The position numbers and the translations under genes are program-made. The notes under the pieces were generated by a model, which saw only the letters and a program-made list of their open reading frames with translations, was not told the origin of the DNA and did no database searches. Shown piece by piece: positions 1 to 6,625 of a stretch of DNA of 20,011 bases (position 1 is its first letter; the number at the start of each line of letters is the position of its first letter). This DNA comes from an uncultured Candidatus Saccharibacteria bacterium (GTDB lineage Bacteria > Patescibacteria > Saccharimonadia > Saccharimonadales > CAMLKC01). Location of the stretch: the NCBI GenBank assembly GCA_946479025.1, contig CAMLDM010000013.1, positions 1-20,011 of the forward strand, read 5' to 3'.

Positions 1-48
1 GGTTCTTATGTTTCTCTTTGGAGGTGTTGACTTATCGTGCTTACATGT

Positions 49-82
49 GGGGGGGGGGTTTACTCACTGACCGGGCCCCCCC
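49..82. repeat. G10 and C7 homopolymer runs
   Basis: A run of ten G (49-58) is followed 17 bases later by seven C (76-82). The two runs could pair as a G7/C7 stem with a 17-base loop. No T tract follows, so this is not an obvious terminator. It lies upstream of the frameshifted DUF84 gene and near the window edge. It could be a slippage-prone tract, a hairpin or a low-quality assembly region. Confidence 0.5.
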
Positions 83-114
83 GCCCGCAATTCTACAAGT
101 TAGAAGAAGTAATC

Positions 115-652
115 ATGAATATCACTATTGGCACAAAAAACAAAGCAAAGATCGCCATCGTCGAAGAAATATTCGGCGAGTACTTTCCGAACGAAAAACT
201 GGCCATAAGCGGTATTGACATCGACTCCGGCGTGCCTGATACCCCACGCGGAGAAGAGACAAAAAATGGAGCAAGAAACCGTGCCCTCAAAGCTGCAAAA
301 CAGTATGGCGGCTATGGTATTGGCATAGAGTCTGGCCTCGTCGAGCGCTACGGTATGTGGTTCGAGGAGGCGTGGGCGTGCTTGTGTCTACGGCAGCACA
401 GTATGCTATGGCTATTCGAGCGGGCTACCCATCCCGGCGCATGTTCTTCGCGTCATGGAGCAACACGCTCTCGAGCATGGACCAGCTATGCGCCAGATTC
501 TCGACGACCTCAATTGGCCTGACATTCGCGACACCTGGGGGACGTACTCGGCCAAACAACTGTCACGAACGGTCAGTCTACAAGAAGCACTCCGAAACGC
601 GCTTATTCAAACGCTCGATCACAAAGATAGTCTTTACCGGCGCACCGTTTGA
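115..652 (+). pseudogene. DUF84 family (inosine/xanthosine triphosphatase-like), frameshifted
   Basis: The family removes non-canonical purine nucleoside triphosphates such as ITP and XTP. The first part, read from ATG 115 after a weak AGAAG ribosome site, has the family start (NITIGTKNKAKIAIVEEIF), then SGVPDTPRGEET, NGARNRA and GIGIESGL. After the EEAWAC residues (about 364-381) the frame is lost. The continuation lies in the next frame from about 383 and reads CVYGS, then GLPIPAHVL, then GTYSAKQLSRTVSLQEAL, and stops at 650-652. Joined, the two parts align end to end with the family at about 178 residues, longer only by a short tail. One extra base (or two missing) near 376-385 explains it. 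As written, frame 1 runs to 522 with an unrelated tail. It is either a recent pseudogene or a single-base sequence error. Family assignment is strong; specific substrate is not known. Confidence 0.8.
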
Positions 653-660
653 CCCCTTCC

Positions 661-689
661 TTGACCCGGTCGACATGCTGTTATATAAC
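661..689 (+). promoter_or_regulatory. Promoter of the 46-residue peptide gene
   Basis: TTGACC (661-666) and TATAAC (684-689) are separated by 17 bases. The predicted start is near 696, where a 6-bp hairpin (AGCTGC 697-702, GCAGCT 709-714) would form the 5' end of the transcript. Confidence 0.5.
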
Positions 690-735
690 TTTCTTAAGCT
701 GCCGCATTGCAGCTACAGAGATGAGGAGTGGGGAA

Positions 736-876
736 ATGTGCGCTATCGTCGCCGTCATCGCCGCGGGATGTGCAATGGTCTACTTGGCTCTGACTCCATG
801 GCTGGAGAGCCGGAAGCAGAAAAGGCGGATCCTCGAAGTCAGCCAACCCCAGGTCGACGACCGGGGCTACTACTAA
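736..876 (+). CDS. Small single-pass membrane peptide, 46 residues, unknown function
   Basis: I do not recognise this gene. ATG 736 is chosen because GGAG (725-728) sits seven bases upstream. An in-frame ATG at 721 would lack that site. The product starts MCAIVAVIAAGCAMVYLALT, one hydrophobic segment of about 20 residues. A basic stretch (SRKQKRR) and a polar tail ending DDRGYY follow, as expected of an N-out/C-in membrane peptide. It has its own promoter (661-689) and its own terminator-like hairpin (888-945), which argues that it is a real independent transcript. It shares the GC-rich style of thyX rather than of the ribosomal genes. It could be a small regulatory membrane peptide or a toxin-like peptide; nothing in the sequence decides this. 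Confidence 0.5.
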   Translation: MCAIVAVIAAGCAMVYLALTPWLESRKQKRRILEVSQPQVDDRGYY

Positions 877-887
877 CCCTCCGAACT

Positions 888-945
888 CCGGCCCACTTTG
901 CAGATTGAACCCAGATTCTCTGCGAAGTGGGCCGGCACGACTTTT
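888..945 (+). terminator. Long hairpin, probable intrinsic terminator
   Basis: Bases 888-904 pair with 919-935 over 17 positions with a single G-U pair. The 14-base loop is 905-918. A short T4 run (942-945) follows after six bases. The T tract is weak and coincides with the -35 of the rplA promoter. Confidence 0.6.
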
Positions 946-970
946 CAAACAAGCTCATAAATGCTATAAT
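942..970 (+). promoter_or_regulatory. rplA promoter
   Basis: An extended -10, TGC plus TATAAT (962-970), has a weak -35 TTTTCA (942-947) at a 17-base spacing. Transcription would start near 977, giving a leader of about 60 bases that contains the L1 operator. Confidence 0.65.
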
Positions 971-987
971 TTCACCATAATAATCAA

Positions 988-1019
988 TGTTGGGAGGCTG
1001 GAAAGCCGCTTGCACCACA
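988..1019 (+). promoter_or_regulatory. L1 operator in rplA leader (autoregulatory RNA)
   Basis: The leader folds as GGCT (996-999), GGAA loop (1000-1003) and AGCC (1004-1007). An asymmetric internal loop follows, and the lower stem is formed by TGTTGG (988-993) with CCACA (1015-1019). A hairpin of the form GTGGGAGG ... ACCACA directly before rplA is the known mRNA mimic of the 23S rRNA site bound by L1, through which L1 represses its own translation. The assignment is by pattern recognition and position 17 bases before the start codon. Confidence 0.55.
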
Positions 1020-1035
1020 GAAAGGGTTTACACCT

Positions 1036-2028
1036 ATGGCTAAAAAAGCCGAATTGCTCGAAGAAGCAAAAAACCTCGGTTTAGAGATGACCGAGAAAAA
1101 CACGATCGCTGAGATTGAGGCAGCGATCAAAGACGCTAGCGCACCCAACGCCGAAGCGGAAGTTGCGACAGAAGAAAAACACACCGCAAAAGCCGGCAAG
1201 CGCAGCGAAAAATCACTCCGCGAAGCTGAAGAAAAAGCTGAAAAGGAAGCCCGCAAAGAAGCTGGTGACACCACTCCGCAAAGCGAAGAAGCTGAAGCTC
1301 ACACCAAAAAAGGTCCGAAGCCAGTTACGCGCCCACGCCTTGAACGCCGCGGCAAAAACTACCGCAAAGCCAACAAACAAATTGAAGCCGGCAAGGTTTA
1401 CGGCCTGAAAGAAGCGCTTGAACTCGCTACGAAAACCAGCCCTGTCAAGTTTGACGCCAGCGTTGAAGTCCACGTCCGCCTTGGCGTCGACCCACGCCAG
1501 GCCGACCAAAACATCCGTACTACCGTTGCACTTCCAAACGGAACCGGTAAAACAGTTCGCGTCGCCGTTTTTGCGCCAGAAGCTGAGCACGCTGCCGCTA
1601 AAAAAGCCGGCGCCGATGTCATCGGTGACGAAGACTTCTTGAAGCAGCTCGACAAGCAGGAGCTCAACTTCGATATCCTCGTCGCAACCCCACAGTACAT
1701 GCCAAAACTTGGCAAGTACGCCCGCGTGCTTGGTCCTCGCGGCCTCATGCCAAACCCTAAGAGCGGTACGGTTGCGACCGATGTTGCCAAAGCTGTTAAA
1801 GAAGCCAAGGCCGGCAAGGTAGAATACCGCGTCGACAAGCAGGCGATTGTCCACCTTTCAATTGGTAAGGTATCGTTCGGCGCCGAAAAGCTTGCCGAGA
1901 ACGCCAAGGCATTCTTCGACAGCCTTCAGGCACAAAAACCATCAAGCCTCAAGGGCGGCTACGTCAAATCAACTAACATCACCACGACCATGGGTCCTGG
2001 CATCAAGGTTGAAAACGTCGTTAGCTAA
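1036..2028 (+). CDS. rplA: 50S ribosomal protein L1 with long N-terminal extension
   Basis: L1 forms the mobile L1 stalk of the large subunit, helps release E-site tRNA and represses its own mRNA. Residues from about 104 to 330 are a canonical L1, including [33 protein letters not shown] and the C-terminal [14 protein letters not shown]. The first 100 or so residues are extra, since ordinary L1 has about 230. The extension starts with a helix-extension-helix (SAP/Rho-N-like) segment, residues 4-31. A Lys/Glu/Ala-rich stretch and the very basic [19 protein letters not shown] follow. ATG 1036 follows a GAAAGGG ribosome site. The gene stands alone, with neither rplK before it nor rplJ directly after it, and has its own promoter, operator and terminator. 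Confidence 0.96.
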   Translation: MAKKAELLEEAKNLGLEMTEKNTIAEIEAAIKDASAPNAEAEVATEEKHTAKAGKRSEKSLREAEEKAEKEARKEAGDTTPQSEEAEAHTKKGPKPVTRPRLERRGKNYRKANKQIEAGKVYGLKEALELATKTSPVKFDASVEVHVRLGVDPRQADQNIRTTVALPNGTGKTVRVAVFAPEAEHAAAKKAGADVIGDEDFLKQLDKQELNFDILVATPQYMPKLGKYARVLGPRGLMPNPKSGTVATDVAKAVKEAKAGKVEYRVDKQAIVHLSIGKVSFGAEKLAENAKAFFDSLQAQKPSSLKGGYVKSTNITTTMGPGIKVENVVS

Positions 2029-2044
2029 TTGAACTTGACCTTAG

Positions 2045-2076
2045 AAAATCTCCTCCGCCTAAGGAGGAGATTTTTT
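2045..2076 (+). terminator. rplA intrinsic terminator
   Basis: A perfect 12-bp stem, 2045-2056 with 2063-2074, has a six-base loop (2057-2062). The right arm ends in a run of six T (2071-2076). Confidence 0.9.
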
Positions 2077-2077
2077 A

Positions 2078-2086
2078 TGCTATAGT
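2078..2086 (+). promoter_or_regulatory. thyX promoter, extended -10
   Basis: TGC plus TATAGT (2078-2086) lies just after the rplA terminator. No good -35 is visible at the right distance. Transcription would start near 2093. Confidence 0.45.
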
Positions 2087-2097
2087 ATCCGAAGGGT

Positions 2098-2126
2098 GGG
2101 CGAACATTTAAAGTTCGCTCCTTTTT
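2098..2126 (+). terminator. Terminator-like hairpin in thyX leader
   Basis: An eight-bp stem (2098-2105 with 2113-2120, one G-U pair) has a seven-base loop. One C and then five T follow (2122-2126). It begins about five bases after the predicted thyX transcription start and ends just before the ribosome site. It could be an attenuator, a stabilising 5' hairpin, or a second terminator for read-through from rplA. Confidence 0.45.
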
Positions 2127-2139
2127 CTTGGAGGAAATC

Positions 2140-3060
2140 GTGGCGTTTCGTGTAAGTATCATCGCTGACTCGCTTTCCCTGGTCGATACCCGGCTTACCA
2201 CGATGGAGGTAACATTTCCCCGGATGGTTCTTTCCGAGTTCAACACGCACCGGATGCTCAGCCGTAACTCGGCCAGCAGCCGGGCGATTCCGACAGCTAA
2301 GCAGCTGCGGATGATCGAGGATGACCCGTTCATTCCAATCCACTGGGGTAAAAACCAGCCGGGCATGCAGGCCTCCCAGGAGCTCGATGCGCCCAGCCGA
2401 CAAGATGCACTCGTCGCCTGGCTTCACGCCAAGGACGCTGCCGTCCGCGAAGCCAAGCGACTTCTCGAACTCGGCGTCCACAAACAGGTCGCCAACCGGC
2501 TCCTCGAGCCCTTCATGTGGCACACGGTGGTCGTCACGGCAACAGAGTGGAGCAACTTCTTCGCTCTGCGCGCCAACCCCGAGGCCCAGCCCGAGATCCG
2601 TCGCATCGCCGAACTCATGCTGGAGGCCTACACCCACAACACACCCATACAGCTGCACGAAGGTGAATGGCACTTGCCGTTCATCCAGGCCGATGAGCGT
2701 GACGGCCGGTTCGAGTTCAGCGAAGCGGCGCGCAAAATCAGCGCGGCCCGCTGCGCGCGCGTCAGCTACCTGACCCACGACGGCGTCCGGGACCACGATG
2801 CCGATCTACAGCTTTACGACCGGCTTGTTTCGAGCGGGCACATGTCGCCGCTCGAACACGTGGCAACACCGTTTGGCTACCGGGAGCTGCACCTTCGCGA
2901 CCTGGCAGATCGAGGCCTGAGTAGGGCGAAGGTACTCTTTTCCGGTGAAGAGCTCAAGTTCCGACAGATCCAAGAGGGACTACTGTTCAACGGTAACTTC
3001 CGCGGCTGGACCCAACTCCGCAAAATGCAGGACGGCGAGAGCGATTTCAGCCTCAGATGA
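2140..3060 (+). CDS. thyX: Flavin-dependent thymidylate synthase (ThyX)
   Basis: ThyX makes dTMP from dUMP using methylene-tetrahydrofolate, FAD and NADPH, and regenerates tetrahydrofolate rather than dihydrofolate. The family signature is at about residues 37-52, THRMLSRNSASSRAIP, a variant of RHRxxSxNxxSxR with Thr in the first place. This variant belongs to the long ThyX type. The C-terminal part has SGHMSPLEHVATPF and NGNFRGWTQLRK, also typical of that type. GTG 2140 is preferred over the upstream TTG 2128 because GGAGG (2130-2134) lies five bases before GTG and overlaps the TTG. The product has 306 residues. It has 9 Lys against about 29 Arg, while the adjacent ThyA has about 16 Lys to 12 Arg, which suggests transfer from a high-GC source such as an actinobacterium or its phage. 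Confidence 0.88.
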   Translation: MAFRVSIIADSLSLVDTRLTTMEVTFPRMVLSEFNTHRMLSRNSASSRAIPTAKQLRMIEDDPFIPIHWGKNQPGMQASQELDAPSRQDALVAWLHAKDAAVREAKRLLELGVHKQVANRLLEPFMWHTVVVTATEWSNFFALRANPEAQPEIRRIAELMLEAYTHNTPIQLHEGEWHLPFIQADERDGRFEFSEAARKISAARCARVSYLTHDGVRDHDADLQLYDRLVSSGHMSPLEHVATPFGYRELHLRDLADRGLSRAKVLFSGEELKFRQIQEGLLFNGNFRGWTQLRKMQDGESDFSLR

Positions 3061-3063
3061 AAG

Positions 3064-3130
3064 GAGTGAGCAACACCGGACGCGCGGACGCGAGGGCTAC
3101 GACAGCCCGCGCCGCGCGTCCGGTCCACTC
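3064..3130 (+). repeat. Very GC-rich hairpin after thyX
   Basis: A perfect 13-bp stem, 3075-3087 with 3112-3124, has an inner GGGC/GCCC stem and an outer GAGTG (3064-3068) with CACTC (3126-3130). No T tract follows. It may act as a 3' boundary, a bidirectional block or an mRNA-stabilising element. Confidence 0.6.
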
Positions 3131-3131
3131 A

Positions 3132-3160
3132 TTGATAGACACTACGAACTATGTCATACT
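3132..3160 (+). promoter_or_regulatory. thyA-folA promoter
   Basis: TTGATA (3132-3137), a 17-base spacer and CATACT (3155-3160) with TGT before the -10. The same two hexamers at the same spacing recur before the first Nudix gene. Confidence 0.6.
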
Positions 3161-3191
3161 GAAATTATCATAAGGGAAATGAGAGGGAGTT

Positions 3192-4109
3192 ATGCGGCAA
3201 TATTTAGAGCTGCTTGAAGACATAAAAACAAACGGCACAACAAAAATGGACCGGACGGGCACGGGCACAAAAAGCGTCTTCGGACGCCAACTGCGATTTG
3301 ATCTGAGCGAAGGGTTCCCGGCGGTCACAACGAAAAAGCTGTTCCTCCGCGGCATCATCCACGAGCTTTTGTGGTTTTTACAGGGTAGCAGCAACATCGA
3401 ATATTTGGTGCAAAATAACGTCAATATTTGGAACGAATGGCCGTTTCGCGCGTATTTGCAATCGACCGGACAGGAACTGCCGGAAGTTGGCTCGAATGAA
3501 TGGAACGAGAAGCTGGCAAACTTCGTGGAAAAAATCAAAACCGACCACGAGTTTGCGCTGAAATATGGTGAACTTGGCCCAGTCTACGGCCACCAATGGC
3601 GCCACTGGCCGGATGGAAAAGGCGGCGAGATTGACCAGATTCAGGAAGCGATCGACACGATAAAAAATAATCCGGACTCACGCCGCATCATCGTCTCGGC
3701 ATGGAACGTCGCCGACATTAAGGAGATGGCAAAAGCCGGCCTGCCACCATGCCACAGTCTCTTTCAGTTTTACGTGGTCGACGGCAAACTGAGCTGCCAG
3801 CTTTATCAGCGCAGTGCCGACACGTTTCTCGGCGTACCGTTCAACATCGCCAGCTATGCGCTTCTTACGATGATGGTCGCGCAGGTCACCGGCCTTGAGC
3901 CAGGCGAATTCGTCCATACGTTTGGAGATGCGCATCTTTATCTCAACCACCTCGACCAGGTGGACGAACAGCTCTCGCGCGAGCCGCGCCCGCTCCCAAA
4001 TATGAAAATCAACCCGGAAGTAACCTCCATTTTCGACTTTACGATCGACGATTTTGAACTGGAAGGCTACGACCCGCACCCGGCCATTAAAGCGCCGATC
4101 GCCGTTTAG
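3192..4109 (+). CDS. thyA: Thymidylate synthase (ThyA)
   Basis: ThyA methylates dUMP to dTMP with methylene-tetrahydrofolate, leaving dihydrofolate that must be reduced by DHFR. Seen in the sequence are the phosphate-binding Arg in RTGTGT (21-26), the catalytic Cys187 in [23 protein letters not shown] (162-172), [18 protein letters not shown] and the GDAHLYLNH motif. At 305 residues it is of the longer type, with an insert around residues 85-125. ATG 3192 follows a GAGGGAG ribosome site. folA begins nine bases after the stop, so the two are one transcription unit, matching the need to recycle dihydrofolate. Confidence 0.97.
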   Translation: MRQYLELLEDIKTNGTTKMDRTGTGTKSVFGRQLRFDLSEGFPAVTTKKLFLRGIIHELLWFLQGSSNIEYLVQNNVNIWNEWPFRAYLQSTGQELPEVGSNEWNEKLANFVEKIKTDHEFALKYGELGPVYGHQWRHWPDGKGGEIDQIQEAIDTIKNNPDSRRIIVSAWNVADIKEMAKAGLPPCHSLFQFYVVDGKLSCQLYQRSADTFLGVPFNIASYALLTMMVAQVTGLEPGEFVHTFGDAHLYLNHLDQVDEQLSREPRPLPNMKINPEVTSIFDFTIDDFELEGYDPHPAIKAPIAV

Positions 4110-4118
4110 GAGACCCGC

Positions 4119-4637
4119 ATGATTTCCCTCATTGCTGCTATGGATAAAAACCGCCTTATCGGAAAAGAAGACAGAGTTCCCTGGAAACTTCGCGACGATC
4201 TCATACGCCTAAAACAACGTACACAAGGCCATACAGTCATACTCGGCCGAAAAACCTATGAGTCAATGGCATGGTACTACGATAAAAGCGGCCGCGAAAT
4301 GCCTGCAAAAACGTATATTGTCCTTACGAGGGACCCAAACTATCGGCCGGCCAGAAGCAGCGGAAAAGTCGCTCACTCCGCAGAAGAGGCCATCGCGCTC
4401 GCTGAGAGCCTAGGAGACGATCAAATTTTTATCAACGGAGGTACCAGCGTTTACGAAACTATGCTACCTTACGCCGATATCGTCTATCTCACTGAAGTGG
4501 ACACGGAAGCACAGGGCGACGCCTATTTTCCGAGGCTCAATCCCGCCGGATGGAAAGAGACAGAACGCGAGCACCACGAAAAGGACGAAAAGAACGAATA
4601 CGATTTCGACTTTGTCACGTTTGAAAGAAAACGATGA
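4119..4637 (+). CDS. folA: Dihydrofolate reductase
   Basis: This enzyme reduces dihydrofolate to tetrahydrofolate with NADPH, completing the ThyA folate cycle. The 172-residue product has ISLIAAMDKNRLIG at the N-terminus, VPWKLRDDL with the active-site acidic residue, the NADPH-binding VILGRKTYESM, and INGGTSVYE followed by YLTEVD. The length is normal. It lies nine bases after thyA, and its ribosome site (GGAG) overlaps the thyA stop codon. Confidence 0.96.
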   Translation: MISLIAAMDKNRLIGKEDRVPWKLRDDLIRLKQRTQGHTVILGRKTYESMAWYYDKSGREMPAKTYIVLTRDPNYRPARSSGKVAHSAEEAIALAESLGDDQIFINGGTSVYETMLPYADIVYLTEVDTEAQGDAYFPRLNPAGWKETEREHHEKDEKNEYDFDFVTFERKR

Positions 4638-4651
4638 TCGCGCTAGACAAG

Positions 4652-4680
4652 TTGATATGCCTGGCCGCCTATGGCATACT
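4652..4680 (+). promoter_or_regulatory. Promoter of Nudix-dcd-tmk unit
   Basis: TTGATA (4652-4657), 17 bases, CATACT (4675-4680), with TGG just before the -10. The hexamers are identical to those of the thyA promoter, so both halves of the dTTP cluster may be expressed alike. Confidence 0.55.
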
Positions 4681-4732
4681 AAGGATACAAAATCAAAAAA
4701 CAAACATATAGTCTGGGGAGGTTATAGGTTTT

Positions 4733-5230
4733 ATGGGACACATCCATGCGGATGATGAGTATGATTTTACGGCAAGCGCCGTGATCGTACACAAAGACAA
4801 GGTGTTATTGTTGCTGCATCATAAGCTTCAGCTCTGGCTACCGCCAGCCGGTCACATCGAATTAACAGAAACGCCGCTCGAAGCACTCTATCGCGAAGTC
4901 AAAGAAGAAACCGGCCTCACCAAAGAACACCTCACGCGGGTCGACGCATTCAAAGATAATTTAAGTTTTGAAAACGATCCGGAAGATAATCAGATTCAAC
5001 CCGTCCCGTTTAACATTGATACTCATGTCGTCACAAAAAGTGGTCACCGCCACATTGATATGGCATACTTGTTCATAAGCGATACCGACAAAGTTCGTAA
5101 AGAGGAGAATGGGGCCGAAAAGTTGGAGTGGCTCACACTGGAAGAGGTCAAAAGCCTTTCGCCGATGCCAAAAATAGTATATAGCCACTGCAAATACGGA
5201 CTTGAGAAAGTAAAGGAATTCCAACAATGA
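4733..5230 (+). CDS. Nudix hydrolase, overlapping dcd
   Basis: Nudix enzymes cleave nucleoside diphosphates linked to another group. The complete Nudix box (G-x5-E-x7-RE-x2-EE-x-G) is at residues 40-62, including REVKEETGL. The protein has 165 residues. The stop overlaps the dcd start as ATGA (5227-5230), so the two are translationally coupled. Given dcd and tmk downstream, a role on dUTP or dCTP is possible, and no separate dUTPase is seen in the cluster. Substrate cannot be read from the sequence. ATG 4733 follows GGAGG at a rather long distance of about 11 bases. Confidence 0.88.
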   Translation: MGHIHADDEYDFTASAVIVHKDKVLLLLHHKLQLWLPPAGHIELTETPLEALYREVKEETGLTKEHLTRVDAFKDNLSFENDPEDNQIQPVPFNIDTHVVTKSGHRHIDMAYLFISDTDKVRKEENGAEKLEWLTLEEVKSLSPMPKIVYSHCKYGLEKVKEFQQ

Positions 5231-5937
5231 GCGTTTACAGCAATACTGAAATCAAAGCCGCGGTCAAGGAAAGTAAAATCATTTTCCATCCGTATAACGA
5301 GGCGCACATCGCCGGAAGCAGCGTCGACGTGACGCTTGGCCACTACTTTTACAAGCAGGAATACCAGGAAGAAGCGAAAGTTTACAATCCATTCGACGAA
5401 AGTGACGTCGCACGCTACTTCAAGGGACCGCTCGAGGCAATGCCGCACAAAGAATGGTGTGAAAAGTACGGCTTCAAACCATTTAAAAATATCCCCGACG
5501 ACCATCCAATCATCGTATTGCAGCCCGGCGAGCGCATATTGGCTCACACGCACGAGTTTATTGGCATTAAAGCGCCCGGCACCTCGACCATGCAGGCTCG
5601 TAGCACATGGGGACGCAACGGCGTAGCCGTTTGTCTTGATGCCGGCTGGGGCGACCCGGGCTACATCAATCGCTGGACAATGGAGATCTACAACATGAAC
5701 CAGCACGAAAGTGTCGTACTGCCCGTAGGTGAACGAATCGCGCAGCTTGTTTTCTATAAAACAGGGGCAGTCGAACAAGAATACAAACAACTCAGCGGCA
5801 AGTACCAGACCAGTACCAGCGACAAATTGGAAGACATCATTGCCAAATGGTCACCAGAGCAAATGCTACCGCGCGCCTACAAAGACCAACGCAAAACGCC
5901 ACCGACCGTCGAAGGCCTGCCGAACGGATTGAAGTAG
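5227..5937 (+). CDS. dcd: dCTP deaminase / dUTPase-family protein
   Basis: dCTP deaminase converts dCTP to dUTP, and bifunctional members go on to dUMP, the substrate of thymidylate synthase. Family motifs are SSVDVTLG (31-38), QPGERILAHTHEFI, QARSTWGRNGV (123-133, with the conserved Ser and Arg), AGWGDPGYINRWTMEIYN with the likely catalytic Glu153, and PVGERIAQLVFY. At 236 residues it is longer than the usual 190 or so. The extra part is an insert at about residues 42-90. Whether it makes dUTP or dUMP cannot be decided here. Confidence 0.88.
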   Translation: MSVYSNTEIKAAVKESKIIFHPYNEAHIAGSSVDVTLGHYFYKQEYQEEAKVYNPFDESDVARYFKGPLEAMPHKEWCEKYGFKPFKNIPDDHPIIVLQPGERILAHTHEFIGIKAPGTSTMQARSTWGRNGVAVCLDAGWGDPGYINRWTMEIYNMNQHESVVLPVGERIAQLVFYKTGAVEQEYKQLSGKYQTSTSDKLEDIIAKWSPEQMLPRAYKDQRKTPPTVEGLPNGLK

Positions 5938-5941
5938 CGGC

Positions 5942-6559
5942 ATGCGCGGCAAATACATTGTCATCGAGGGCAGCGACGGCACCGGAAAATCAACCCAGGT
6001 GCAGTTGCTGCGAGAGAAGCTCAAAGAGCAGGGAATCAACTCAATCGAGTTCCACGAGCCAGAGGGTGCGCCCATTGCAGATGAAATCCGTCGCGTTATT
6101 AAAAACGGCGAACTCCCGCGTGACGGCCAAACGAACCTGCTACTTTTTACGGCTGCCCGGCATGAAATCTGGAAGCGCGCCCGGCAAGAGTTAGAAAATG
6201 GCACGTGGGTCATTGCAGCCCGTAATTATTTTTCAACTTTAGCCTACCAGGGATACGGCGAAGGTCTCGATCTCGATCTCATCCTTGAAACGACAGAAAA
6301 ATTCACCGACGAAACCTACATGAATCCAGACGTAGCAGTTATCCTATCACTCGATGACGAGACCGAGCGAAAGCGGCGCATCAGCGAGCGCGGCGAGTTG
6401 GCCGCCCCGGATACGTTCGAATCAAAAAACTCGGACTTCCAAACTACCGTCAAAGACGCCTACGTAAAAATCGCCCGGCAGCGGAATCTTCCCATAATCT
6501 CCGCCAGCCAAACCCCTAAGGAAATCCTGGCACAGATTTACGCGCTGCTAGGCTTTTAG
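5942..6559 (+). CDS. tmk: Thymidylate kinase, divergent DR motif
   Basis: It phosphorylates dTMP to dTDP, the step after thymidylate synthase. The P-loop GSDGTGKST is at 10-18, and the family STLAYQGYG motif follows at 98-106. Length is normal at 205 residues. Two usual landmarks differ. The DRY motif reads ARN (93-95), keeping Arg but losing Asp. The REPGGT loop reads HEPEGA. It is four bases after the dcd stop and completes the dTTP pathway in this cluster. A relative of Tmk with another nucleotide substrate is possible but less likely in this setting. Confidence 0.88.
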   Translation: MRGKYIVIEGSDGTGKSTQVQLLREKLKEQGINSIEFHEPEGAPIADEIRRVIKNGELPRDGQTNLLLFTAARHEIWKRARQELENGTWVIAARNYFSTLAYQGYGEGLDLDLILETTEKFTDETYMNPDVAVILSLDDETERKRRISERGELAAPDTFESKNSDFQTTVKDAYVKIARQRNLPIISASQTPKEILAQIYALLGF

Positions 6560-6583
6560 CACTGCGTTGTGCAGGCAATAACG

Positions 6584-6611
6584 TTGACATTTTAACCGCC
6601 TTTGCTATACT
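6584..6611 (+). promoter_or_regulatory. rplJL promoter
   Basis: A perfect TTGACA (6584-6589), 16 bases, and TATACT (6606-6611) with TGC before the -10. This is the strongest promoter in the window, as expected for L10/L12. Confidence 0.8.
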
Positions 6612-6625
6612 ACGTATAGACATTG

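Noticed and set aside
357..908. Open frame of 183 codons over the end of the DUF84 gene
   Set aside because: Its translation shows no family features, and it conflicts with the restored DUF84 frame and the small membrane peptide.
2128..2139. TTG 2128 as thyX start
   Set aside because: The TTG overlaps the GGAGG ribosome site that correctly serves GTG 2140.
2080..2796. Long open frame on the minus strand opposite thyX, 238 codons
   Set aside because: It is a shadow of the GC-rich thyX gene and has no independent motifs or ribosome site.
3057..3170. Small frame starting at the thyX stop (ATGA)
   Set aside because: It would translate the GC-rich hairpin into an Arg/Ala-rich string with no plausible protein character.
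5044..5790. Long open frame on the minus strand, 248 codons
   Set aside because: It is antisense to Nudix and dcd, both with clear family motifs. Its translation has no recognisable domain.
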